A stretch of DNA of 46,154 nucleotides from Candidatus Dietzia intestinigallinarum (lineage in GTDB: Bacteria > Actinomycetota > Actinomycetes > Mycobacteriales > Mycobacteriaceae): the NCBI GenBank assembly GCA_019119875.1, contig DWWG01000074.1:1-46154 (forward strand), given 5' to 3'. This document shows, in pieces, positions 16,696 to 25,473 of the stretch. The notes beneath the pieces were generated by a model. The model made no database searches, was not told the DNA's origin, and saw only the letters and a program-made list of their open reading frames with translations. The position numbers and the translations under genes are program-made. Positions within the stretch are counted from its first letter, which is position 1; each line of letters starts with the position of its first letter.

Positions 16696-17438
16696 GCCCG
16701 ACCGACGCCACATCCCGCCACACCCTTGAAGCCAAATACCGGCGGTCACGGACCTGGAACATGGTCCTGGCCGCCGTCGCGGTGTTCCTGGGCGTGGTGG
16801 TCATCGCCCAGACGTTCACCGGCGGCTCCGGAAGCGAGGAGCAGATCACCGAGACGGCCGAGGGTACGCAGAGCAGCGGCGGCGACATGGAGTTCGTGCG
16901 GCGCGAGGCCGACGATCCCAGGGCGATCGGCAGCGTCGACGCCCCGGTCGTCATGACCGAGTGGGTCGACCTGCGCTGCCCCTTCTGCGCCTCCTTCAGC
17001 CGGGACACCCTGCCCCAGCTCATCACCGACTACGTGGACACCGGCAAGGTACGCATCGAGTTCATCGATGTGGCGTACTTCGGCGAACAGTCCCTGGACG
17101 CCCAGATCGCCGCCCAGGCGGCAGCCGACCAGGACAAGTACATCGAGTACCTCACCGCCGTCTTCGACGAGGCCCCCGAGAAGGGACACGCGGATCTCAC
17201 CCGCGACGTGCTCATCGACTTCGCCGAACAGGTCGACATGCCCGACCTGACACAGTTCGCCGCGGACCTCGACGACCCGCAGATCCGCTCGGCCGCCGAG
17301 GCGCAGACCCTCGAGGCTCAGCAGCTGGGTGTCACCGCGGTGCCGTTCTTCGTCGCCGGCCAGACCGCCCTGTCCGGCGCGCAACCCGAATCGACGTTCC
17401 GAGCCTTCCTGGACGAGGCCCTCGCGGCAACGGAGTGA
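16692..17438 (+). CDS. DsbA-family thioredoxin-fold protein, membrane-anchored (copy 1)
   Basis: 248 residues. A cytosolic N-terminus of about 22 residues and a single membrane helix (residues about 23-40) anchor a DsbA/thioredoxin_4-type domain outside the cell. The active site is C96-P-F-C99, and a cis-Pro loop is seen at TAVPFFVAG. It is predicted to oxidise, or when reduced by its partner to isomerise or reduce, cysteine pairs in exported proteins. The next gene, starting 3 bases after the stop, is a short CcdA-like protein that could pass electrons to it. The GTG 16692 start overlaps a four-codon leader ORF. Confidence 0.9.
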   Translation: MSPTDATSRHTLEAKYRRSRTWNMVLAAVAVFLGVVVIAQTFTGGSGSEEQITETAEGTQSSGGDMEFVRREADDPRAIGSVDAPVVMTEWVDLRCPFCASFSRDTLPQLITDYVDTGKVRIEFIDVAYFGEQSLDAQIAAQAAADQDKYIEYLTAVFDEAPEKGHADLTRDVLIDFAEQVDMPDLTQFAADLDDPQIRSAAEAQTLEAQQLGVTAVPFFVAGQTALSGAQPESTFRAFLDEALAATE

Positions 17439-17441
17439 CAC

Positions 17442-18308
17442 ATGGACATCGGACTTCTCGGAGCATTCCTCGGCGGCGTCCTCACCCTGCTCAGCCCGTG
17501 CTCGGCGATGCTGCTGCCGGCCTTCTTCTCCTACGCGTTCGCCGACCCGCGTGAGCTGCTCACCCGCACCGGTGTGTTCTATCTGGGCCTGATCACCAGC
17601 CTGGTGCCGCTCGGGGTCCTCGCCGGCACCCTGGGGGCGTTCGTCACCCAGCACCGGTTCACGTTCGTCACCGTGGCGTCGGTGATCGTGATCATCCTGG
17701 GCGCACTCATGCTGCTCAACATCCCCATCCCGTTCCTGCGGGCCGGCACGGGTTCGGAGGGCACCTCCGTCACCGCCGTCTACGCACTCGGCACCGTCTA
17801 CGGACTCGCCGGCGTCTGTGCCGGGCCCCTGCTCGGCGCTGTACTCACCGTGGCCGCCGTGTCCGGCACAGCCCTGACCGGCGGGATCATCGTGCTGGTG
17901 TTCGCCGCCGGTATGACACTGCCCCTGTTGGTCCTGGCACTGCTGTGGGGACGGTTCCCCGCGGTCAAACGCCTCGTGCGCCCCCGCGAGGTGACCCTCG
18001 GCCGGTGGAGCAACACCTGGACCGGGATCATCGGCGGCGTCCTGACCATCGGCGTGGGAATCCTGCTCCTGGCCACCGCCGGCACCACCGACCTGACCGG
18101 CATCCTCGGGGCCTCGGACCAGGCCGCCCTCGAAGGCGCCGTCCTGGAGGGAGCCGGCGCGGTTCCCGACTGGGTGATCATCGCCATCGCGGCGGCGATC
18201 GCCGTGACCGGCTGGCTCATCGTGCGGCGCCGCCGCGCCCAGACCACCACCGTCGCGGGGCTGAACCTGCCCGAGAACATCAAGGTCCGCACCGGAGATG
18301 ACGAGTGA
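17442..18308 (+). CDS. CcdA/DsbD-like transmembrane electron carrier (paralogue a)
   Basis: 288 residues, with six or more predicted helices plus an extra C-terminal helix. The two redox cysteines of the CcdA/DsbD membrane domain are placed as C20 in LLSPCSAMLLPAFFSYA and C126 in GVCAGPLLGAVLT. It begins MDIGLLGAFLGG, almost the same as the second paralogue at 19912. Such proteins carry reducing equivalents from cytosolic thioredoxin to thiol proteins outside the membrane, here probably the DsbA-like protein encoded just upstream. A charged tail (about the last 35 residues) is cytosolic. Its stop overlaps the next gene's GTG. Confidence 0.88.
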   Translation: MDIGLLGAFLGGVLTLLSPCSAMLLPAFFSYAFADPRELLTRTGVFYLGLITSLVPLGVLAGTLGAFVTQHRFTFVTVASVIVIILGALMLLNIPIPFLRAGTGSEGTSVTAVYALGTVYGLAGVCAGPLLGAVLTVAAVSGTALTGGIIVLVFAAGMTLPLLVLALLWGRFPAVKRLVRPREVTLGRWSNTWTGIIGGVLTIGVGILLLATAGTTDLTGILGASDQAALEGAVLEGAGAVPDWVIIAIAAAIAVTGWLIVRRRRAQTTTVAGLNLPENIKVRTGDDE

Positions 18309-19168
18309 CCCCTTCCGACGGGATGGTCCTCGCCGAGTCCATCGGTGACGCGTTCCAACAGACCGCCGTCTCGGGCCCGCTCCTGCTCGCACTCGGCGCC
18401 GCGATCCTGGCCGGACTGGTCTCGTTCGCCTCACCGTGCGTGGTGCCCCTCGTGCCCGGGTACCTCGCGTACCTGGCCGGTGTCGTCGGCGCGGAGCGTC
18501 CGGCGGTCACCGTCGAGGCCGCCGAACACCGTCGGGCGGAAGCCGGGACCCTGACCCTGGAGGACAGACGAAGGCGCACCGCGGACCGCCGACGCGTCGT
18601 GGGCGCCTCGCTGATGTTCGTCGCCGGCTTCACCGTGGTGTTCGTGGCACTGTCGGCGATGGTGCTGGGCACGGTCCAGTACATCGCCCCGCGCGAGGAA
18701 CTGCTGCAGCGGATCGGCGGAGTCATCACGATCCTCATGGGCCTGGTGTTCATCGGCTTCGTGCCCGCGCTGCAGCGTGACACCCGCATGCAGCCCAAGA
18801 CGCTGTCCACCTGGCTCGGTGCGCCACTGCTCGGCGGGGTGTTCGCCCTCGGGTGGACGCCGTGCCTCGGCCCCACCCTCGCCGCCGCGCTGTCCGTCGC
18901 CGCGGGGACCGGGATGGACGCCACCCGGGGGGTCGCGCTCATCGTGGCCTACTGCCTCGGACTGGGCCTGCCGTTCGTCCTCGTCGCCTACGGCTCCAGC
19001 TGGGCGCTGCGCACCGTGGGCTGGCTCCGGCGGCACTCCCGCGCCATCCAGGTCTTCGGAGGCGTGATGCTCATCATCGTGGGACTGCTGCTGCTCAGCG
19101 GCGTCTGGTCCCTGTTCATCGGCTGGCTGCGCGATTTCGCGATCAGCGACACGACGCTGCCGATCTGA
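18305..19168 (+). CDS. ccdA: Canonical cytochrome c biogenesis protein CcdA
   Basis: 287 residues. It has the canonical CcdA motifs FASPCVVPLVPGYL (C45) and GWTPCLGPTL (C187) and six helices. A basic cytosolic loop of about 40 residues (68-100), rich in Glu and Arg, lies between helices 1 and 2. CcdA transfers electrons inward to outward for cytochrome c maturation or other envelope thiol proteins. In most actinobacteria it is followed by resB and resC/ccsA; neither is present here. Instead it is flanked by two DsbA-CcdA-like pairs, suggesting that its client is a DsbA-like protein rather than apocytochrome c. GTG 18305 overlaps the previous stop. Confidence 0.92.
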   Translation: MTPSDGMVLAESIGDAFQQTAVSGPLLLALGAAILAGLVSFASPCVVPLVPGYLAYLAGVVGAERPAVTVEAAEHRRAEAGTLTLEDRRRRTADRRRVVGASLMFVAGFTVVFVALSAMVLGTVQYIAPREELLQRIGGVITILMGLVFIGFVPALQRDTRMQPKTLSTWLGAPLLGGVFALGWTPCLGPTLAAALSVAAGTGMDATRGVALIVAYCLGLGLPFVLVAYGSSWALRTVGWLRRHSRAIQVFGGVMLIIVGLLLLSGVWSLFIGWLRDFAISDTTLPI

Positions 19169-19200
19169 CCCCTCACCCCGTCGACGAAGAGGAACCGACC

Positions 19201-19908
19201 GTGTCCCGCACCACCGACTCCCGGCTCCCCGCCGGCACCATCCCGGGCATCATCATCCTCGCGATCCTGGCCGCGCTCGCGGTGGCCATGCTCCGGTCCG
19301 GATCCACCACCCCCACCGACGCCGGCGCGGGGTCCGTCGCGAGTGACCAACCCGACTACTCGTATGCCGAACGACGCGAACCCGAAGACCCCTTCGCCCT
19401 CGGCCCGGTCGACGCTCCGGTCGGGCTCGTCGTGTTCTCCGACTACCAGTGCCCGTTCTGTGCCCAGTGGAACCACGAGACCATGCCCGTGATGGAGCAG
19501 TTCGCGAACGACGGGGACCTGCGGATCGAGTGGCGGGACGTCAACGTGTACGGGCCGGCCTCCAAACGCGCCGCGCTCGCGGCGTTCGCCGCCGCCCGAC
19601 AGGACGCCTACTGGGAGTACCACGACGCACTGTTCCAGGGAGGCCGGACGCGTCCCGACCGCGACCTGTCACAGGAAGCCCTCATCGAACTGGCCGGTGA
19701 GCTCGGCCTGGACCGCGAGCGGTTCGCCGCCGACATGGACTCGACGGCCGCCACCGACGAGATCGCCCGCAACGAGGAACTCGGCATGGACCACGGGGCC
19801 ACCGCGACCCCGGTCTTCATCCTGGGCGGGGTGCCCCACGTGGGAGCGCAACCACCCGAGGTGTTCGCCGAGGCGTTCCAGGACGCGCTCCGGCGAAGCG
19901 GAGGCTGA
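19201..19908 (+). CDS. DsbA-family thioredoxin-fold protein, membrane-anchored (copy 2)
   Basis: 235 residues from GTG 19201, with AGAGGA about 8 bases upstream. A single hydrophobic helix (GIIILAILAALAVAML, residues about 16-31) anchors the protein. A Ser/Thr/Asp-rich linker leads to the thioredoxin-fold domain with the active site C84-P-F-C87 in VVFSDYQCPFCAQWN and the cis-Pro loop ATATPVFILGG. The sequence differs clearly from copy 1 but the architecture is the same. The next gene starts 3 bases after its stop and encodes the second CcdA-like paralogue, so the module DsbA plus CcdA-like is present twice. Substrate proteins are unknown. Confidence 0.9.
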   Translation: MSRTTDSRLPAGTIPGIIILAILAALAVAMLRSGSTTPTDAGAGSVASDQPDYSYAERREPEDPFALGPVDAPVGLVVFSDYQCPFCAQWNHETMPVMEQFANDGDLRIEWRDVNVYGPASKRAALAAFAAARQDAYWEYHDALFQGGRTRPDRDLSQEALIELAGELGLDRERFAADMDSTAATDEIARNEELGMDHGATATPVFILGGVPHVGAQPPEVFAEAFQDALRRSGG

Positions 19909-19911
19909 CCG

Positions 19912-20778
19912 ATGGACATCGGCGTACTCGGGGCGTTCCTCGGCGGCGCCCTCGCCCTGCTCAGCCCGTGCGGCGCCCTGTTGCTGCCCGCGTTCTTCGC
20001 CTCCACCGTCGGCTCCGGGCCCCGCCTGGCGCTCCACGGCGCGGTCTTCTACCTCGGGCTGCTGGTCGTCCTGATCCCCCTCGGCGTCGGGGCCGGCGCA
20101 CTCGGAAGCGTCTTCGTCACCCACCGCACCGAGATCATCGGGGTGGCCTCGCTCATCATGATCGTGCTGGGCGTCGTCCAGATCCTCGGCTTCGGATTCG
20201 ACCTCTCCCGGGCGCTGCCCGGCAGCGACATGCTGCAGTCGCAGGCCGCCACCCGGGCCGGGCTGGTCAAGACCGTGCTCCTGGGCGCCTCCAGTGGCAT
20301 CGCGGGATTCTGCGCAGGACCCGTGCTCGGCGCCGTGCTCACCCTGGCCGCCGCCCGGGGAGACGTCGTGACCGCCGGACTGCTGCTGGCCGTGTACGGC
20401 GCGGGAATGGTGGTGCCCCTGCTGCTGCTGGCCTCGGTGTGGGGACGCCTGGGGGCAAGGTCGCGCGCCGTCCTGCGGGGACGGACGTTCACGGTGGCCG
20501 GTCGCGAACTGCACACCACCTCGGTGGTCACCGGACTGTTCCTCATCACGGTCGGGGTGCTGTTCTGGACGACCAACGGACTGGTCGGCATACCCGAGCT
20601 CCTCCCGACCTCCGTGCAGTCCCGGATCCAGTCCGGGCTGGGAGCGCTGTCGGGCCCGGTGGTCGACATCGCGCTGTTCGGTGTCGTCGTCGTCATCGGC
20701 GTCGTCGTCTGGCTACGGATCCGCAACCGCGGCCGGGACCGGAACAGGGACCGCGGCTCCCGCCCGACGCCGCGGTGA
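19912..20778 (+). CDS. CcdA/DsbD-like transmembrane electron carrier (paralogue b)
   Basis: 288 residues, the same length as paralogue a and alike along the whole protein, starting MDIGVLGAFLGGALALLSPC. Redox cysteines are C20 (LLSPCGALLLPAFFA) and C134 (GFCAGPVLGAVLTLAAA). The C-terminus adds one more helix and a short Arg-rich tail. It is probably the reductant for the DsbA-like protein encoded upstream. Its TGA overlaps the GTG of lnt, so disulfide exchange and lipoprotein N-acylation are translationally coupled. Duplication with paralogue a is visible from the shared start, length and neighbour; how old it is cannot be judged here. Confidence 0.88.
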   Translation: MDIGVLGAFLGGALALLSPCGALLLPAFFASTVGSGPRLALHGAVFYLGLLVVLIPLGVGAGALGSVFVTHRTEIIGVASLIMIVLGVVQILGFGFDLSRALPGSDMLQSQAATRAGLVKTVLLGASSGIAGFCAGPVLGAVLTLAAARGDVVTAGLLLAVYGAGMVVPLLLLASVWGRLGARSRAVLRGRTFTVAGRELHTTSVVTGLFLITVGVLFWTTNGLVGIPELLPTSVQSRIQSGLGALSGPVVDIALFGVVVVIGVVVWLRIRNRGRDRNRDRGSRPTPR

Positions 20779-22361
20779 CCGCACTCCTGGCCCGCCTCGT
20801 CACGGCCGCCGCCGCCGGCGCGCTGGTCTACCTCTCGTTCCCGCCGGTCGGCTGGTGGCCCGCGGCGATCCCGGGCCTGGCCCTGCTCGTACCGGCACTG
20901 GCCCCCACGCGGAACCACCGGGCGGGAACGGGCACCGGGGCCCTGGTGGGCCTGCTGTTCGGCCTCGTCTTCTTCCTCCTCCTGGTCCCGTGGGTCGGCC
21001 TCTACGTGGGCGCGTACGCGTGGGTGGGCCTGGCGGCGGCCGAGGCCCTCTACCTGGCGGCCTTCGGGGCCGGAGCCGTGCACCTGGTCGCCTTCGGGGC
21101 CGGGAGCGGCCCGCGTGCGGTGGCGGCGACGGCGGGGCTCGCGGCGTGGTGGTCACTGTGGGAGAGCATCCGCGGATCGTGGCCGTGGGGCGGCTTCCCG
21201 TGGGGCTCCCTGGCCTTCGGTCACGCGGACGGGGTGCTGCTGCCGCTCGCCGCACTCGGCGGGGCACGCTTCCTCGGGGCGGCACTGGCCGCGACCGGCT
21301 TCGCCGTCGGGTTCTCGGTCCTGGCGCCGGCCCGCCACGGCGGCGCGCTCCGGGCGGCGCTCCCCCTGGTGACCCCGGCCGTGGTGGCGGTCCTGCTCTG
21401 GCCGGCGTCCACCGACATCGTCCGGCCGAACAGCGACCGGGCGGGCACCGACCGTCTGGAGGTGGCGGTGATCCAGGGCAACGTCCCCAGGCTCGGGCTG
21501 GACTTCGCCAGCCAGCGGGCCGCGGTCCTGCAGAACCACCTCGACGAGACCCACCGACTGGCCGAACGGGTGGCCGCCGGCACCACCCCCGTGCCCGACC
21601 TGGTCCTGTGGCCCGAGAACGCCTCCGACGTACCCGCCCTGGACGTCCCCGCGGTGGCCCGGCAGATCACCGCGGCCTCGGAGGCGGTCGGCGCCCCGAT
21701 CTCGCTCGGCACCATCGACCCCCTCGACGACGGGGCCGGGACCTACAACACCCAACTGCTGTGGGCGGGAACGTCCGGTCCGGTGGAGCGCCACGACAAG
21801 AAGTACATCCAGCCGTTCGGCGAATGGCTACCGTGGCGGGACTTCTTCGAGGCCCTGTTCCCGATCGCCGAGTCCGCGGGCGATTTCGTCCCCGGCGACG
21901 GTTCCGGGACGCTGTCCGCGGCGGGGGTCGTCACGGGGACGGCCACCTGTTTCGAGGTGGCGTTCGACGAGGCCGTCCGCACGCCGATGTCGGAGGGGGC
22001 CCAGGTTCTCACGGTCCCCACCAACAACGCGACCTTCGGACACTCCCCCATGACGTACCAGCAGCTGGCCATGTCCCGGGTCCGGGCGGTCGAACACAAC
22101 GCGCCGGTACTCGTGGCCGCCACCAGCGGGGTGAGTGCGGTGATCGACAAGGACGGCTCCGTCCGGAGCCGGTCCGGAATCTTCGAGTCCGCCACCCTGA
22201 CCGCCGATCTGGCCCTGGGGGACGCCGGCACGGTCGCGACACGGATCGGCCGGAGCGTCGAGACCGTTCTCGGGGTTCTGGGCGTCGTCGCACTGGTCGC
22301 GGTGCTCATCCGCGGGCGTGTCCGGCCCGGCGTCAGCTCGGAGGGGGGATCCGCCGACTAA
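20775..22361 (+). CDS. lnt: Apolipoprotein N-acyltransferase
   Basis: 528 residues. Adds the third acyl chain to the N-terminal Cys of lipoproteins at the membrane. An N-terminal multi-helix region (residues about 1-210, with WGGFPWGSLAFGHADG) is followed by a nitrilase-like domain. The catalytic triad is visible: E281 in LWPENASDVP, K342 or K343 in HDKKYIQPFGEWLP, and C392 in GTATCFEVAFDE. A final helix closes the protein. GTG 20775 overlaps the upstream stop. The following gene encodes a lipoprotein. Mycolic-acid bacteria have Lnt, unlike most Firmicutes, in keeping with the taxonomic guess. Confidence 0.94.
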   Translation: MTALLARLVTAAAAGALVYLSFPPVGWWPAAIPGLALLVPALAPTRNHRAGTGTGALVGLLFGLVFFLLLVPWVGLYVGAYAWVGLAAAEALYLAAFGAGAVHLVAFGAGSGPRAVAATAGLAAWWSLWESIRGSWPWGGFPWGSLAFGHADGVLLPLAALGGARFLGAALAATGFAVGFSVLAPARHGGALRAALPLVTPAVVAVLLWPASTDIVRPNSDRAGTDRLEVAVIQGNVPRLGLDFASQRAAVLQNHLDETHRLAERVAAGTTPVPDLVLWPENASDVPALDVPAVARQITAASEAVGAPISLGTIDPLDDGAGTYNTQLLWAGTSGPVERHDKKYIQPFGEWLPWRDFFEALFPIAESAGDFVPGDGSGTLSAAGVVTGTATCFEVAFDEAVRTPMSEGAQVLTVPTNNATFGHSPMTYQQLAMSRVRAVEHNAPVLVAATSGVSAVIDKDGSVRSRSGIFESATLTADLALGDAGTVATRIGRSVETVLGVLGVVALVAVLIRGRVRPGVSSEGGSAD

Positions 22362-22370
22362 CCTGACGGC

Positions 22371-24077
22371 ATGATCAGCCACCACGCCCGGGCGCACCGC
22401 GACGCCCGCACCCCCGTGCGCCTTCTGGCCGCGACGGGGCTCGGCGTGTGCGTGGCGCTCCTCGGATCGGCCTGCGGGGCGCCGCTGCCCGAGCTCCGGC
22501 CCGGGCAGAGTCCTGCCGCCTATTCGGGGCTCGAGGTGACGGGGGACCGTGTCGAGTACGCGATCGGCAAGGTCCCCGGCATCGTGGAGGAGGAGCTGGA
22601 GGCCTCGGGGGTGCCCGGCGCGGCGGTGGCGGTGGTCCACGCCGGGGAGGTGGTGCTGGCCGAGGGGTTCGGTGTCCGCAGCACGGACACCGGCGAGGCG
22701 GTGGACACCCGGACGGTGTTCCCGCTGGGGTCGCTCTCCACGCCGGTCAGCGCGACCGTCGTGGCGGCCGAGAGCGCAGAGGGCGAGGCGGACTGGTCGA
22801 CGCCCGTCCGCCGGTACCTGCCGTGGTTCGCGCTGTCGGACGAGCGGACCTCGCAGGAGGTCACCGTGGGCGATCTGTTCGCGCACCGCTCGGGCCTGCC
22901 GGAGCACGCGGGCGAGGACCCGGCGGAACTCGGCTACGACCGTCCCGCAGTGCTGCACGGGCTGCGGCACCTGCCGTTGGGGCCGTTCCGGGCCTCGTAC
23001 GGCGCCACCGACTTCGGGGTCACCGCCGGCGCGGAGGCGGTCGCGGTCTCGGCGGGCACGCCCTGGGCCGAACTGGCCCGCCAGCGCGTCCTCGACCCCC
23101 TCGGGATGAGCGACTCCTCCTACTCGCACGCCGAGCTGGCCGAGCGCGACAACCGGGCCGTGGACCACGTCCGGGCCGACGGCGCCGGTTCCGGTGCGGC
23201 GGAGGGCGAGTCCGAGCCCACGTCCGTCGCGGGCTGGATCCCGGCCGACGCGGCGCGCGACACGGATGTGCGGGCCCCCGCCGGCGGCATGAGCTCGTCG
23301 GTGGCCGACATGGCGCGGTGGATGTCGATGGTGCTCGCCGAGGGCACCGGCCCCGACGGCGGTCGGATCGTCCCCGCCGACGCCCTGCGCGAGGCGCTGA
23401 CCCCGCAGGTGGTGTCCTCGCCGCCACAGTCCGCCGCCGAGCGGGCGGGCACCTACGGGTTCGGGTTCGAGATCTCCACCACGTCGTCGGGCCGCGTCCA
23501 GTGGAGCCATTCCGGCGGGTCCGCCGACGGGTCGGCCTCGGCGATGCTCATGATCCCCTCGCTCGAGGTCGGGATCGTCACGCTGACCAACGCCGCGCCC
23601 GTGGGCGTGCCCGAGACGATCAACGCGCGTTTCGCCGACTACGCCCAGTACGGTGATCCCGCGATCGGGTGGCGGGAGCTGTTCACCGAGGAGTTCGACT
23701 CGCTGACCGCGCCGGTCGGCGACCTGGTCGATGCGCGCCGCCCCGCCTCGCCGGAGCCGGCCCCCGAGACGAACGAGCTGCTCGGGGTCTACCGCAACGA
23801 CTATCTCGGGGAGATCGAGATCCGTGAGCGGTCCCGCGCCGGGGGTGGCTCCGGGGAGGACGACGACGACACCGGGCCGGCGCTGGAGCTCGTGGTGGGC
23901 CCCGACCCGCAGACCTGGCCGCTCGAGCACTGGGACGGGCCGGTCTTCGCGGCCAGCCCCCGGGGCGGGAGCTGGCCCCCCGGTTCACGGGGGAGTGTGA
24001 CGTTCCGCGGCGACACGGTGACGGTCGAGCTCCTGGATGCCAACGGGCTGGGGACGTTCACCCGCGTCGGGGACTGA
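22371..24077 (+). CDS. Beta-lactamase-fold (serine hydrolase-like) lipoprotein lacking the catalytic lysine
   Basis: 568 residues. The lipobox is LLGSAC, acylation site C35, after a hydrophobic signal. The fold is serine beta-lactamase/PBP4*-like: GVPGAAVAVVHAGEVVLAEGFG, DLFAHRSGLPEH, LDPLGMSDSSYS, PAGGMSSSVADMARWM and HSGGS (H380). However, the SxxK box reads S121-L-S-T124 in FPLGSLSTP, with Thr for Lys, and the YxN box reads Y210-G-A. Both catalytic elements are altered, so it may be a peptidoglycan- or ligand-binding pseudoenzyme. A C-terminal beta-rich domain spans about 465-568. It follows lnt by 9 bases. Its 3' end overlaps the convergent permease gene by 20 bases. Confidence 0.85.
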   Translation: MISHHARAHRDARTPVRLLAATGLGVCVALLGSACGAPLPELRPGQSPAAYSGLEVTGDRVEYAIGKVPGIVEEELEASGVPGAAVAVVHAGEVVLAEGFGVRSTDTGEAVDTRTVFPLGSLSTPVSATVVAAESAEGEADWSTPVRRYLPWFALSDERTSQEVTVGDLFAHRSGLPEHAGEDPAELGYDRPAVLHGLRHLPLGPFRASYGATDFGVTAGAEAVAVSAGTPWAELARQRVLDPLGMSDSSYSHAELAERDNRAVDHVRADGAGSGAAEGESEPTSVAGWIPADAARDTDVRAPAGGMSSSVADMARWMSMVLAEGTGPDGGRIVPADALREALTPQVVSSPPQSAAERAGTYGFGFEISTTSSGRVQWSHSGGSADGSASAMLMIPSLEVGIVTLTNAAPVGVPETINARFADYAQYGDPAIGWRELFTEEFDSLTAPVGDLVDARRPASPEPAPETNELLGVYRNDYLGEIEIRERSRAGGGSGEDDDDTGPALELVVGPDPQTWPLEHWDGPVFAASPRGGSWPPGSRGSVTFRGDTVTVELLDANGLGTFTRVGD

Positions 24078-25353
24078 GCGCCTTCCTGCCGGTCGTCCTC
24101 TCGGCCCGGCGACGACCGCGTTTGGAGTCGGCGTCGGGTGTGGTGAGGAAGGTCGAGAGCCACGCCATCCGCGGGTCGGCGTCCACGAGGAACGCCTTGA
24201 ACGCGAGGGTGAGCGGCACGGCCAGGATCGCGCCCAGGGGGCCGGCGACGGCGGCCCAGAACACGAGGGACAGGAACGTCACGGTGGGGGTCAGTCCCAC
24301 GGCGTCGCCGGTGAACTTGGGCTGGATGAAGCTCTGCATGACCAGGTTGATCACGCTGTAGATCACCACCACCCAGATCGCATCGCCCGGGCCGCCGGTG
24401 AGCAGGGCGAACAGGGCGGGCGGGACGAGTCCCAGCACGAACCCGATGTTGGGGATGTAGTTGGTGACGAACGCCAGCACGCCCCACACCAGGGCGAGCG
24501 GGACACCGAGGATCCACAGCGCGACCACGTCCATGACGGCCACGATGAGGCCGAACACGGTGGCGACGATCCAGTACGACTTGAGGCCGTCGCCGAACGA
24601 GTCGAGGGCGTCGGCCAGACGGGGGCGGAACCGGGCGATGGTCTCCCGCCGCCGCGAGACCCCGGGCAGGTCAAAGACGAGGAAGGTCAGCGCGATCACG
24701 AGGATGGTGAGCTGGCCGCCCGCCGAGGACACCTGACCGGCGACGTTCTGGAGAGCCCCGATGATGGTGGACGGCGACACCCCGCTCAACGCCTCGGTCA
24801 CCTGGTCCTGGCTCAGGCCGAACCGTCCGAGGAGCTCGATGGACTGCTCGTACAACGCATAGAAGCGGTCCTGGTACTGCGGTATCTCCTCGGCGGCGAT
24901 CCACAGTGCCCAGACGAGCATGCCGACCAGCGCCAGGAGGAGCAGGTAGAGGACCAGCAGCACGATGATCATGCCGGCCCAGCGCGGGAGCCCGGCCCGT
25001 TCGAGCAGCGACTGCAGCGGCTGCGCGGCGATCACCAGGTTCAGGGCGAGGAACGCCGGCATCACCATGTGCGCGTGCTCCGAGATCCCCCACAGCACGA
25101 TGAACGCGGCGGCCAGTGACACGACGGTGACGGCCGCGATCCCCCAGCCCTTGGACTCCTCCTCGGGGGCAGCGATGTCCGTGACCCGGCCGTCCGGGTC
25201 ACGGCCTTCCGGGGCGCGGCCATCCGGGTCCGCGAGCCGCGCGCCGTCCGCTCCGCCCTGGTCCGGGGTCGTCGCATCCGACGCGGGTGGGGCCGGGGCA
25301 TCGAGTTCGCCCCGGGGCCCGCCCGCGTCTGCTCCCTGTTCTGGCTTGGACAT
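24058..25353 (-). CDS. AI-2E/PerM-family membrane transporter
   Basis: 431 residues from ATG 25353 (MSKPEQGADAGG). About 70 cytosolic residues rich in Asp, Gly, Pro and Ala, with DPDGRAPEGRDPDGR-type near-repeats, precede the membrane part. Two helices, a long external or cytosolic amphipathic segment (EEIPQYQDRFYALYEQ) and a C-terminal helix bundle follow. Family signatures include LVWGVLAFVTNYIPNIGFVLG and GLTPTVTFLSLVFWAAVAGPLGAILAVPLT in adjoining pieces. The family exports autoinducer-2 or acts as a Na+/H+ antiporter; the substrate here is unknown. The 3' end overlaps the convergent lipoprotein gene by 20 bases. Confidence 0.88.
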   Translation of the reverse strand: MSKPEQGADAGGPRGELDAPAPPASDATTPDQGGADGARLADPDGRAPEGRDPDGRVTDIAAPEEESKGWGIAAVTVVSLAAAFIVLWGISEHAHMVMPAFLALNLVIAAQPLQSLLERAGLPRWAGMIIVLLVLYLLLLALVGMLVWALWIAAEEIPQYQDRFYALYEQSIELLGRFGLSQDQVTEALSGVSPSTIIGALQNVAGQVSSAGGQLTILVIALTFLVFDLPGVSRRRETIARFRPRLADALDSFGDGLKSYWIVATVFGLIVAVMDVVALWILGVPLALVWGVLAFVTNYIPNIGFVLGLVPPALFALLTGGPGDAIWVVVIYSVINLVMQSFIQPKFTGDAVGLTPTVTFLSLVFWAAVAGPLGAILAVPLTLAFKAFLVDADPRMAWLSTFLTTPDADSKRGRRRAERTTGRKALSPRRG

Positions 25354-25473
25354 TCGCCCTGTACTCCTGAGTCGGGCCCCGGCCGGTGATTCCTGTACGA
25401 GGCTGCCAGGAAGGTTTACCACGATCCCCGGGGCCGTGCGCCGTCAACGCAGGTCACAGGCGCCACACGGGGG

